The notes under the pieces were generated by a model, which saw only the letters and a list, made by a program, of their open reading frames with translations, searched no databases and was not told the DNA's origin. A program made the position numbers and the translations under genes. Shown in pieces: positions 7,851-16,581 of a stretch of DNA of 42,069 nt. The DNA is from Clostridium sp. (GTDB lineage: Bacteria; Bacillota; Clostridia; Clostridiales; Clostridiaceae): contig SVCL01000028.1 of assembly GCA_015058405.1 (NCBI GenBank), positions 1 to 42,069 on the forward strand, read 5' to 3'. Positions within the stretch are counted from its first letter, which is position 1; every line of letters starts with the position of its first letter.

Positions 7851-8813
7851 ATGGATAAAACAAATATTTTAATTGAAAGTACTTTAAAGGGAAATAAAAA
7901 TTATTTTTCTATAAATATTTCTGAAGATACAGAAGTTTTAGAGTTTGAAGTTAATATGATAAAAAATAATATAACTTTAGGCTTTTTAGAGGTAGAAGAA
8001 AGACAAATAGATAATAATAGACAGTTATTATTTAGTAATGATTTAAAGATGAACCTTTCTTCATATATTTCTAATGAGGATTATGGAATAGAAGAACTAT
8101 ATGAAATTATAGAGACTATATTAAGCTCAATAGAAACTATAGATGAATTTATGTTAGATAACAAAAAAATAGTATTAGATTCAGATTATATTTTTATTGA
8201 TAAAGATAATTTAGCGATTTACTTAATGTATATTCCTATTAAATTAGAATTTCAGGTGGATATAGAAAATCAATTTAAAAATTTATGTAAGGTACTTTTA
8301 AAAGAAGTAAAAGAATATAAATATGAGTTATTACCTTCCGAAAGGAAGGTATTTAACTCATTATTAAGTAAAAGTTCATCATTAAAAAATATTAGAGATT
8401 CTTTTGAAAAATATAAAGAAAATTATAAATCTGAGGGTAGTGAGCCTTTAGATAATTTGAGTTTAGAAGATGGAGAGTTAGAAGAATCTAAAAAATATGA
8501 AAGTGTAATTGAAGAAAGTTATAATAAATTTCAGAGTTTTGATGATGATGAACTTGAAGTAGATGATGAAGATATACAATTTAAAGAATTTGAAGACATA
8601 ATGGAGTACGAGAAACTTAAAGATAATAATAAAGTAAAAAGATTATTACTATTTCAAATTATTATAGTAATAATTATTGCAATTATTGCACTTGTGTTAT
8701 ACAGAAAAAGTATAAAAATGTTTTTATTTGTAGTATCTATAATTATTGCTATGTTAATTTTGTTAATATATGTATTATCTGATAACAATAAAGCTGAGGA
8801 GGAGTTAGAGTAA
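7851..8813 (+). CDS. DUF6382-like membrane protein, possible EssB counterpart
   Basis: A 320-residue protein. Residues 1-180 match the pattern of DUF6382 domains: a LLFSNDLKMNLSSYI segment, a helical LYEIIETILSSI, then LDNKKIVLDSDYIFID and LAIYLMYIPI. This is a degenerate kinase-like fold often found next to TadZ in clostridial Tad loci. An acidic linker (about 200-250) follows, then two C-terminal membrane helices (about 268-284 and 289-308) and a short charged tail. EssB/YukC of classical T7SSb also pairs a pseudokinase domain with a membrane helix, so this could fill that role. It ends one base before the TadZ start. Confidence 0.6.
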   Translation: MDKTNILIESTLKGNKNYFSINISEDTEVLEFEVNMIKNNITLGFLEVEERQIDNNRQLLFSNDLKMNLSSYISNEDYGIEELYEIIETILSSIETIDEFMLDNKKIVLDSDYIFIDKDNLAIYLMYIPIKLEFQVDIENQFKNLCKVLLKEVKEYKYELLPSERKVFNSLLSKSSSLKNIRDSFEKYKENYKSEGSEPLDNLSLEDGELEESKKYESVIEESYNKFQSFDDDELEVDDEDIQFKEFEDIMEYEKLKDNNKVKRLLLFQIIIVIIIAIIALVLYRKSIKMFLFVVSIIIAMLILLIYVLSDNNKAEEELE

Positions 8814-8814
8814 C

Positions 8815-9873
8815 ATGGATAAAATAAACATACTAATTTTAGATAAAGATTCTTATTATATAAATAATTTATTAAATTATATATCAGAGAAATATAAAGA
8901 CCATATTAATGCAGTATCCTTTTCAAAACAAGAATTTTTAAATTCTTATTTAGATAAAGAAAATGTAATAGATGCAGTATTATGTAGTGAAAGCTTTTTG
9001 GAGGATAATACTCAAGTATTTAAAAATAAAATAGTTATTTTGCTAGGAAATTCAAATAAAATAAATAATAATATTCCTATTTTAAAAAAGTATCAATCTG
9101 CAGAAAAAATATGTACATATATATTAGATATAGTTAACGAAAAAAGAAAAAGTAAAGCTATAAAAAATACAAAGATATTAAGTTTTTATTCACCAATAGG
9201 GGGAATAGGAAACACAACTATTGCTTTTGCAACTGCAAATGTATTGGCAAGTAAAGGAGAAAAGGTTTTGCTTTTAAGTTTAGAGGATACCCAATCTATG
9301 AATGTGTTTATGTCCAATGATAAAAGCCAATATTCATTATCTGACTTGATAATAAGTATAAAGGAAAGTAGCGATGAATTTAAAAATATAATAAGTAAAG
9401 GAATTTTAAAATATAAAAATATTCCATTATTTTATTTTAATAAAGTAGAAAGTATATTAGATATTGAATGTTTATCGCTAGAAGATACTAAAGAATTTAT
9501 AGAAAAGTTAAAAGAATTTGGAGGCTTTGATTATATAATTTTTGATTTACCTTCATGTTTGAATTCGAAGTTTTTTAATATATTAGATTCTTCATTAGCA
9601 GTTTTTTCGTTAATTGGACAAGATAAAATGTCTATCTATAAGGTAGATTCTATGTTAAAACAACTTGATGATATCCATAATTTTAAATTTATATATAATT
9701 TATACAATAAAGCTAAAGAAAGATTAATACCAAAGCTTGTTATTAGCAATAAGCTACCTATTATAGGCGAAATACCTTTTTATGAGGACGTTAGTGGAAA
9801 TATAAAATTAGATAAAGAAAATAATATGGAGTTTTTTAATAATATTAATTTGATTATTGAGGAAATTTTTTAA
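8815..9873 (+). CDS. tadZ: TadZ/CpaE-like ParA-family protein with degenerate P-loop
   Basis: 352 residues. Residues 1-115 resemble a degenerate receiver domain. The MinD/ParA-like domain begins at ILSFYSPIGGIGNTT. Its loop (residues 128-135) reads I-G-G-I-G-N-T-T where the ParA consensus is K-G-G-x-G-K-T-T, so both lysines are absent. The later FDYIIFDLPSCL corresponds to the switch II or Walker B region. TadZ/CpaE proteins position Tad pilus machinery in the cell, and some members have atypical loops. The gene lies between the DUF6382 protein and YukD, placing a Tad component upstream of the type VII core. ATP hydrolysis is doubtful. Confidence 0.8.
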   Translation: MDKINILILDKDSYYINNLLNYISEKYKDHINAVSFSKQEFLNSYLDKENVIDAVLCSESFLEDNTQVFKNKIVILLGNSNKINNNIPILKKYQSAEKICTYILDIVNEKRKSKAIKNTKILSFYSPIGGIGNTTIAFATANVLASKGEKVLLLSLEDTQSMNVFMSNDKSQYSLSDLIISIKESSDEFKNIISKGILKYKNIPLFYFNKVESILDIECLSLEDTKEFIEKLKEFGGFDYIIFDLPSCLNSKFFNILDSSLAVFSLIGQDKMSIYKVDSMLKQLDDIHNFKFIYNLYNKAKERLIPKLVISNKLPIIGEIPFYEDVSGNIKLDKENNMEFFNNINLIIEEIF

Positions 9874-9892
9874 AGGGGAGCAAAGGTGAGAT

Positions 9893-10138
9893 ATGGAAAA
9901 AGCTATAGTTACTGTAGAAACAGAGGATAAAGCTATAAAGAAGGACTTAGAGATTCCTATAGATATAACAGTAAAGGAAATATGTTTAGCATTAAATAAA
10001 GCTCTAAGACTAGAAGAAAAAAATATAAATATATCTGGTTATTATATAAAGACTGAGCATCCAATTAACTTTTTAAAGGGAAGTGATAATTTGAAAATGC
10101 ATAATGTATGTGATGGAACAAAAATTATTTTAGTTTAA
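9893..10138 (+). CDS. yukD: YukD/EsaB ubiquitin-like T7SS protein
   Basis: An 81-residue protein with the length and pattern of the YukD family: a beta strand MEKAIVTVET, then IPIDITVKEICLALNKAL and a terminal GTKIILV strand. YukD/EsaB is a small cytoplasmic ubiquitin-fold component or regulator of Firmicutes T7SS and usually lies beside EssC, as here (16 bp upstream). The start is supported by AAAGGGGAG and AGGTGAG upstream. Confidence 0.8.
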   Translation: MEKAIVTVETEDKAIKKDLEIPIDITVKEICLALNKALRLEEKNINISGYYIKTEHPINFLKGSDNLKMHNVCDGTKIILV

Positions 10139-10154
10139 GGAGCTTTGAATATTT

Positions 10155-13100
10155 ATGGAAGAAGAATTGGAATTTAGAAATATTTTAATTATATATAATA
10201 ATGAATTTTATAAAGAGTTTGACTTAGATGAATTTAAAGAGGAATTGATATTAATCGGTAATACAAAAGATTCTAACATAAAGTTAAATGTTGATAAAAG
10301 CAAAGATATTTTAATTAAGTTTATTAAAAGAAATGATTCGTGGCAACTTTCTGGGGCAGAAAATACATATTGCGTAATAAATGGAGTTAAGGTTCCTAGA
10401 AAAAATATAAGCAATGGGGACAAAATAATAATTAAGGATATTGAAACTAAAGAAGAGATATTTAAGATAAATTATTTTATTGATTTTATAGTTGAAGATG
10501 AGGATTATAATAGGGAAGTTTCTTTTCGTAAGACTAAAAAAATAAAGATAGGATCAAACAGTAATAATAATATTATTATTGATAGCATAGCAGTAGATAA
10601 AAATCATGCAGAGATTATAAATAAGAATTTTAAGTATTTTCTAAAAGATTTAGATAGTAAATTTGGAACTTATCTAAATGGTAAGCAAGTAAGTGGAAAA
10701 GTGGAGATAGGAGATAATGACTTTATAATAATTAGCGGATATAAATTCCTTTTTAAAGATGGAAAAGTTTTTATGTCTAAAACTGATAAGATAAAGATTA
10801 ATGGTGTAGAAGAGAAAATAAAGCCAATAAATGCATTGTTAACTTATCCGTGTTTTTATAGATCTCCAAGATTATTAAAAGATGTTCCAGAAGATGATGT
10901 TGTAATTGATGAACCTCCAGGAAAGATGAAACAAGAATCTAGTAATCTTATAACAACTATGATTCCATTACTTGGTACAGCAGCATTAACTATTTCAGTA
11001 TCAGCTAATAAGGAAGATAAAAGCAGTTTAGTGCTTACTATTGGAATGGCAGCTTTAACTGGATTTGTTGCCTTACTGACTTTTGCTATGCAGATGTATG
11101 ATACTAAGAAAAATCAATTTATAAGGTATAAAAGGTATAAAGCATATGTTAAAGAAAAGGAACAACAAATTATAGCCAAAAGAGAATTATTAATTAAAAG
11201 TATTAGAAATAATAATCCAAATACAGAGGATTGTATTTCTTTTTTAAATAACTTTAATAGAAGACTATGGGAAAGAACTCCTTTACATAAAGATTTTTTA
11301 AATATTTCACTAGGAAGAGGTACAGGAGATTTAACTTTTGATATAAAGGTGCAAGAAAAAAAGGTTGAGGTAGATACAGATAAGCTAAAAGAGGATCCAA
11401 GAAAGCTTAAAGATATCTATGGAAAGATGGAAGATGTACCTATATGTATAAACTTAACTAAAGAATTCCCTGTAGGTGTTTATGGTAAAAAGTCTGACAC
11501 AATTGAATTAATAAAAAATTTAGTTATTAAAATCTCTACGTTTCATTATTATGAGGATGTTAAAATAGCTGCAATATTTTCAAAAAAAGATGAAAGTGAT
11601 TGGGAATGGCTAAAATGGATTCCTCATACTTGGAGTAAGGACAAAACTTTTCGTTATATAGGAGATACAAAAGAGTCTGCTCATAATGTTTTAAATGAGT
11701 TATATGATGAAATAAAGTTAAGAGGTAATAGTGATGAAGAGCGTACTGAGAAGAAGCTATACGTGCCTTATTATATAATAATTATAGCTGATAGACTATT
11801 AATAGAGAATGAGCCTTTAATGGAGATTATTGAATCTAATAAAGAGTGTGGTGCAACAGGTATTTTTGTTTATGAAGATTTGGGGCTTATTCCTAAGGAT
11901 AGTAAAAAGATAATTAATGTAACTGAAAATAAGTCTGCTGAGTATATTGATGTGCTTAATAGTAATAATGTAAAAAAGGTTAGTTTTAATCCAATTAAAG
12001 ATGAAGTATGTGATTTTTTTGCTAGAAATATGTCTCCTATATATGTTAAAACTTCTTTTACTCAAAGTGCATTAACAAGTTATTTTACTCTTTTTGATTT
12101 ATACAATATAAAGGATGAAAAAGAGCTGCCTATTATATCTAATTGGAATAGGAATAAGGTATATAAGTCTATGGAAGTACCTTTAGGCGTTAGAGCTGGA
12201 AATGAAGTAGTATATTTAAACTTACATGAAAAATTTCATGGACCACATGGATTGGTTGCAGGTACTACAGGTTCTGGTAAAAGTGAAATATTACAAACCT
12301 ATATAGCATCTTTAGCTATAAATTATCATCCTTACGATATAAGTATAATAATTATAGATTACAAAGGTGGAGGTATGGCAAATCAATTTAAGAATTTGCC
12401 TCATTTAGTAGGAACTATTACAAACTTAGATGGAAATCAAATTAATAGAGCATTAATTTCTATAAAAAGTGAACTTAAGAGAAGGCAAAGGATATTTTCA
12501 GAATATAATGTAAATCACATTGACTCATATATAAAGCTATTTAAAGAAGGAAAAGCAAAAGAACCATTACCACATTTAATTATGATAGCAGATGAGTTTG
12601 CTGAACTTAAACATGATCAACCAGATTTTATGACAGAACTTGTTAGTGCAGCGAGAATTGGTAGAAGTTTAGGTGTACATTTAATTTTAGCAACTCAAAA
12701 ACCAGCAGGTGTTGTAGATGACCAAATTTGGTCAAATTCAAAATTTAAGTTATGTTTAAAGGTGCAAGATGCAGATGATAGTAATGAAATGATAAAAACA
12801 CCATTAGCTGCAAATATAGTCGAGGCTGGTAGAGCTTATTTTCAAGTGGGAAATAATGAAATATTTGAATTATTTCAATCTGCATGGAGTGGTGCAAAAA
12901 AATATAGTAATGATGACGTAAATAAAAAAGAAATAGAAATATCAGAAGTATTAATAGATGGTAGAAGGAAAGAAATTTATTCTACAAAAAATGATGAACA
13001 GGAAAAAGAATCAGAAACACAGTTGGATGCAATAATAAATAGAATAAATGATGTGGCAGAAGAAAATAGTATAAAAAGGCTTAATGGGCCATGGCTTCCA

Positions 13101-14750
13101 GCACTCGAAGAAGTTATTTATTTAAATGATATTGATTCAGAGTTTGATATAGAAAGCTGGAAACAAACAAAAACTTATTTAAAAGCAGTAGTTGGGGTAT
13201 ATGATGATCCTGAAAAGCAAGTACAAGATAAGTTAGAATTAAACTTTACAGAAGACGGAAATATGTTTTTAATAGGTTCACCAGGAACCGGAAAAACAAC
13301 AATGGTACAAACTTTAGTAACATCTATTCTAGAAAATTACACATCAGATTTAGTAAACATTTATATATTAGATTTTGGAACAAGAATATTAAAAGTGTAT
13401 GAAAATGCGCCACAAGTTGGTGGAGTTATAACAAGTGATGATGAAGATTTATTAGCAAATTTCTTAAAGTTAATAAATAAGGAATCAAAGAGAAGAAAAA
13501 GTATTTTATCAGAAAATGGTGTTAGTAATATAATCTCTTATAGAGAAGTTACAGGAAATATATTACCGCATATATTGATAATAATTGATAATTTTGCAGC
13601 TTTTATAGAATTATATGAAGATTACGAAGATGATATAACTAAGATTTCAAGAGACGGTGCAAATTTAGGGATTACATTAATAATAACTGCATCAAATTCA
13701 TCAGATATTAGATATAAGATAAGTTCAAACTGTAAGATAAATTTAACTTTAAATTGTGTTGATAACACTGAATATAGTAGTATTCTAGGAAGAATAAGCT
13801 TAGAGCCAGCTAAAAATGAAGGTAGAGGATTAGTAAAACTTAATAATATATGTGAATATCAAACAGCTTTACCTATTAAGGGTTATACAGAAGGAGAGAG
13901 GTCTAAGAATATTCAAAAGTTAATTGAAGTTATGAATAATAATTGTAATGAACCAAGAGCTAAGAGGATTCCAATATTTACTGAAGCACTAAGTCTAGAT
14001 GACTTTATTAATAGTTGTGGAGAACAAAATACTCTTAGTAATTTATATTTTGCAATAGATGTTAATGAATTTGAAAATGTAAATATTAATATAGAAGAGA
14101 ATAGCTTTATACCAGTTGTAGGTAAGCCTCTTATTGGGAAGAGTAATTTATTAATGACCTTAGGAAGACTAATAACAGAAACTAATGGTGATTATAAGAT
14201 TTATGTAATTGATTCAGAAGGTTATGGATTATATGATTTCCAAAATTATTCTAATATTAATTTTTATAGTAATGATAAAGAAGAAATAATAGAATGTTTA
14301 AACGAATTAAAAACTATCATAGATGATAGAAAGTATGAAATTGATGATTTAATAATGGAAAGTAAGGGAAAAGTTAGAGATAGAGAATTGTTAGAAGGAT
14401 ATGAGAGAGTTATTATTATCATTGATGATATGGATGAGTTATTAAATAATATACAAGACGAATATGATGCATTAGAATTATTTGACATAATTTTGAGTAA
14501 AAAGAGTGGATATGGATTTACTGTAATTGCTGCAGGAGAAGAAGGTAAATTTAATGATCAATCATATAATCATAATTTTATGGACTTAGTTAAAAAGAAT
14601 AATTTTGGAATATTATTAAATGATTTAGAAGAACAAGACTATTTTAATTTTAAAATAAGTTATTCTGTTAAAGAGAAGAGAATTATCCCAGGAGATGGGT
14701 ATATTATTAATAAAGGTCAATATAGCAGAATAAAAATACCTAAACATTAA
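10155..14750 (+). CDS. essC: EssC-type FHA/FtsK-SpoIIIE ATPase of type VII secretion
   Basis: 1531 residues, within the usual EssC size. Residues 1-90 form a first FHA-like domain; about 110-205 form a clearer one with IKIGSN, NHAEI and FGTYLNGK. Two membrane helices lie at about 265-313. Three P-loop modules follow: GTTGSGKS at 703-710 with Walker B HLIMIADEF (D813 E814); GSPGTGKT at 1041-1048 with ILIIIDNF (D1145 followed by N1146); and GKPLIGKS at 1323-1330 with VIIIIDDM (D1424). The first module looks fully active, and the second lacks the usual acidic residue after Walker B Asp. EssC drives export of WXG100 proteins and LXG effectors. It is flanked by YukD and WXG100, but no EssA or EsaA is present. 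Confidence 0.95.
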   Translation: MEEELEFRNILIIYNNEFYKEFDLDEFKEELILIGNTKDSNIKLNVDKSKDILIKFIKRNDSWQLSGAENTYCVINGVKVPRKNISNGDKIIIKDIETKEEIFKINYFIDFIVEDEDYNREVSFRKTKKIKIGSNSNNNIIIDSIAVDKNHAEIINKNFKYFLKDLDSKFGTYLNGKQVSGKVEIGDNDFIIISGYKFLFKDGKVFMSKTDKIKINGVEEKIKPINALLTYPCFYRSPRLLKDVPEDDVVIDEPPGKMKQESSNLITTMIPLLGTAALTISVSANKEDKSSLVLTIGMAALTGFVALLTFAMQMYDTKKNQFIRYKRYKAYVKEKEQQIIAKRELLIKSIRNNNPNTEDCISFLNNFNRRLWERTPLHKDFLNISLGRGTGDLTFDIKVQEKKVEVDTDKLKEDPRKLKDIYGKMEDVPICINLTKEFPVGVYGKKSDTIELIKNLVIKISTFHYYEDVKIAAIFSKKDESDWEWLKWIPHTWSKDKTFRYIGDTKESAHNVLNELYDEIKLRGNSDEERTEKKLYVPYYIIIIADRLLIENEPLMEIIESNKECGATGIFVYEDLGLIPKDSKKIINVTENKSAEYIDVLNSNNVKKVSFNPIKDEVCDFFARNMSPIYVKTSFTQSALTSYFTLFDLYNIKDEKELPIISNWNRNKVYKSMEVPLGVRAGNEVVYLNLHEKFHGPHGLVAGTTGSGKSEILQTYIASLAINYHPYDISIIIIDYKGGGMANQFKNLPHLVGTITNLDGNQINRALISIKSELKRRQRIFSEYNVNHIDSYIKLFKEGKAKEPLPHLIMIADEFAELKHDQPDFMTELVSAARIGRSLGVHLILATQKPAGVVDDQIWSNSKFKLCLKVQDADDSNEMIKTPLAANIVEAGRAYFQVGNNEIFELFQSAWSGAKKYSNDDVNKKEIEISEVLIDGRRKEIYSTKNDEQEKESETQLDAIINRINDVAEENSIKRLNGPWLPALEEVIYLNDIDSEFDIESWKQTKTYLKAVVGVYDDPEKQVQDKLELNFTEDGNMFLIGSPGTGKTTMVQTLVTSILENYTSDLVNIYILDFGTRILKVYENAPQVGGVITSDDEDLLANFLKLINKESKRRKSILSENGVSNIISYREVTGNILPHILIIIDNFAAFIELYEDYEDDITKISRDGANLGITLIITASNSSDIRYKISSNCKINLTLNCVDNTEYSSILGRISLEPAKNEGRGLVKLNNICEYQTALPIKGYTEGERSKNIQKLIEVMNNNCNEPRAKRIPIFTEALSLDDFINSCGEQNTLSNLYFAIDVNEFENVNINIEENSFIPVVGKPLIGKSNLLMTLGRLITETNGDYKIYVIDSEGYGLYDFQNYSNINFYSNDKEEIIECLNELKTIIDDRKYEIDDLIMESKGKVRDRELLEGYERVIIIIDDMDELLNNIQDEYDALELFDIILSKKSGYGFTVIAAGEEGKFNDQSYNHNFMDLVKKNNFGILLNDLEEQDYFNFKISYSVKEKRIIPGDGYIINKGQYSRIKIPKH

Positions 14751-14761
14751 TATAGAAAAAT

Positions 14762-14790
14762 TTGACATAGACTGTAAAAAATACTACACT
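14762..14790 (+). promoter_or_regulatory. strong sigma-A-like promoter before the WXG100 gene
   Basis: TTGACA (14762-14767), a 17-bp spacer, then TACACT (14785-14790). It is a perfect -35 with a fair -10, 65 bp before the WXG100 start and inside the otherwise tightly packed cluster. It lets WXG100 be made independently of EssC. Confidence 0.7.
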
Positions 14791-14855
14791 AATGGTAAGA
14801 AAATGTAATGTAATTATGTTTTTTAAAATTAATATAAAAGTGGGAGCGTGATATT

Positions 14856-15149
14856 ATGGCAGGAAAAATTAGAGTAACACCTGAAGAACTTAGAAGATCT
14901 TCAAGGACATTCAAAACAAGTGCTAGTAATACAAAAACAATGTTAGGAAAATTAGCTAGAGAAGTTAATCAAATGAGTAATGCCTGGGAAGGTGCAGCAC
15001 AAAATGCTTTTTTTAGAGAATTTAATGAATTAAAACCTTCTTTAAATAAATTTGTAACTGTGCTAGAAGGCATTTCAAAACAATTAAGTGATGTTGCTAG
15101 AACTATGGAAGATGTCGATAAGGACATTGCTAGTAAGCTTAGAAGATAG
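14856..15149 (+). CDS. WXG100 family protein (EsxA-like)
   Basis: A 97-residue helical hairpin protein with the WEG turn in SNAWEGAAQNAFF at about residues 47-49. It has the correct length and no signal peptide; the C-terminal helix ends in charged residues. EsxA-type proteins are both substrates and essential parts of T7SS, binding the last EssC domain. Its own promoter (14762) and the hairpin just after it suggest production at higher levels than its neighbours. Start behind GGGAGCG. Confidence 0.93.
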   Translation: MAGKIRVTPEELRRSSRTFKTSASNTKTMLGKLAREVNQMSNAWEGAAQNAFFREFNELKPSLNKFVTVLEGISKQLSDVARTMEDVDKDIASKLRR

Positions 15150-15157
15150 AAAGACAA

Positions 15158-15191
15158 GCCCTCTACAAATTTGTGGAGGGCAAATTTTTTT
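15158..15191 (+). terminator. terminator/attenuator between WXG100 and the TadA gene
   Basis: GCCCTC...GAGGGC stem (15158-15181, nine pairs around AAATTT) followed by AAA and a T-rich run. It lies 9 bp after the WXG100 stop and only 19 bp before the next start, so the downstream Tad genes would depend on readthrough. This gives high WXG100 and low machinery expression from one transcript. Confidence 0.8.
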
Positions 15192-15209
15192 AGAAAAAGA
15201 GGTATTAAT

Positions 15210-16565
15210 ATGGGGTTTCGATTAACAAAAAAAGAAAAAGATAATTTAGATAGCTATGTTAATTTTGAAGAAAAAAGTTCCAGTGAAAATGATTTTGTAA
15301 ACCCTAAGGAAGTTGAAGTTAATTATGATAAGTTAATTAGTCAAGTTTTAAATGAATTTATCATAAATAGAGCACACTTAATAAATGCTGTTGAAAGAGG
15401 CGTAAAAACTAAAGGGGAATTGAGAAGAGAAATACTACTTTTTTTAAAAGATCAAGATATAAAATTAGAGCATTATCAAGAAGAGGAATTAATAGTAAGA
15501 TTTGAAGAAATGGTCTGGGGGTATGGGATTTTACAAGAATTAATTGATGATCCTGATATATCAGACATAAAAACTGTAAACTTTGATAATATACGAATAA
15601 AGGTAAAAGGAAGAAGAAAAAAGGCTGATGTACAGTTTAAAGATGCAGAAGCTATGAAATCTTATATTAATTATATAGCAGTAAAAAATAACTCAGTGTT
15701 AAGTGAAGTGAATGCAATCCAAAAATTTACTGATAAGGATAGCTCTAAAGACTTTATTTTAAGAATAAATATTTCATCAGAATTTATTAATTCTAGTGGG
15801 TTACCTTGCTTGATTATTAGAAAGATTCCTAAGAACAAGTATAATTTATCTGATTTAGAAAAGTTAGAAATGTTTGATGAAGAAATACAAGAATATTTAG
15901 AAGAGGCTATGGAAGGTGGTTTATCAGTTTTTTGTACAGGTAAAGGTGCTAGTGGTAAAACCACATTAATAAATGCATTAATTGATAAGATACCTTATGA
16001 TAAATCTTGTTTAGTTATTCAAGAAGCAGAGGAGCTTTTTTCAAATAAACATCCAGATGCTATATTTCAAAGAGTTCGCTTTGCAAAAGGTGATGGAACA
16101 ATTGAATATAACTTAAGAGATTTATCTATCAATGGTCTATTAATGGATTTGGACTATTTTATTATAGGTGAAATTAAAGGTGCAGAAGCTTATGATATGG
16201 TAAATGCAATATATACAGGTCATGTTGGAATTACAAGTGTTCATGGTAATAGTGCAGAAGAAGCAGTAAATAAGATGGTTCATTATATGAAATATGTAAG
16301 TGATATGAAAAGGGGAGAACTCCTTGAAATGTTAAGTAATATAGACGTTATTATATATATGAAAGATTTTAAGATTATGGAGATATCAGAAGTAGCAGGC
16401 TTTAACTATGAAAAACAAGAACTAGAATTTAATAAAGTATTTCAATATACAATTACAAAAGAAGATGATAGATATATTAGTGAATTTACAAGGCTTAATG
16501 ATAGTTCAGAAAAGATAAAAAAGAAATTATTATATAGTGATTATATGAGAGATAAAAATTACTAA
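15210..16565 (+). CDS. tadA: TadA/CpaF secretion ATPase
   Basis: 451 residues from ATG 15210 (MGFRLTKKEK), preferred over an in-frame TTG at 15171 that lies inside the terminator stem. Ribosome site AAAAGAGG. Features of the CpaF family: N-terminal helical domain (LIVRFEEMVWGYGILQELIDDPDISDI), Walker A GKGASGKT at 244-251, VIQEAEELF (Walker B-like acidic region), and the Asp/His boxes with GEIKGAEAYDMVNAI and GHVGITSVHGNSAEEAV. It is a cytoplasmic hexameric ATPase powering pilin assembly with TadB and TadC. Here it follows a WXG100 gene, which is not a usual Tad layout. Confidence 0.92.
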   Translation: MGFRLTKKEKDNLDSYVNFEEKSSSENDFVNPKEVEVNYDKLISQVLNEFIINRAHLINAVERGVKTKGELRREILLFLKDQDIKLEHYQEEELIVRFEEMVWGYGILQELIDDPDISDIKTVNFDNIRIKVKGRRKKADVQFKDAEAMKSYINYIAVKNNSVLSEVNAIQKFTDKDSSKDFILRINISSEFINSSGLPCLIIRKIPKNKYNLSDLEKLEMFDEEIQEYLEEAMEGGLSVFCTGKGASGKTTLINALIDKIPYDKSCLVIQEAEELFSNKHPDAIFQRVRFAKGDGTIEYNLRDLSINGLLMDLDYFIIGEIKGAEAYDMVNAIYTGHVGITSVHGNSAEEAVNKMVHYMKYVSDMKRGELLEMLSNIDVIIYMKDFKIMEISEVAGFNYEKQELEFNKVFQYTITKEDDRYISEFTRLNDSSEKIKKKLLYSDYMRDKNY

Positions 16566-16581
16566 AGAATGAGGTTAAAAT

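Noticed and set aside
7851..8813. Canonical EssB/YukC
   Set aside because: The N-domain matches DUF6382 better, and there are two C-terminal helices rather than one central helix, so the gene symbol essB was not used.
15171..15209. TTG start extending TadA by 13 residues
   Set aside because: The TTG lies inside the terminator stem and lacks a ribosome site; ATG 15210 has AAAAGAGG in front.
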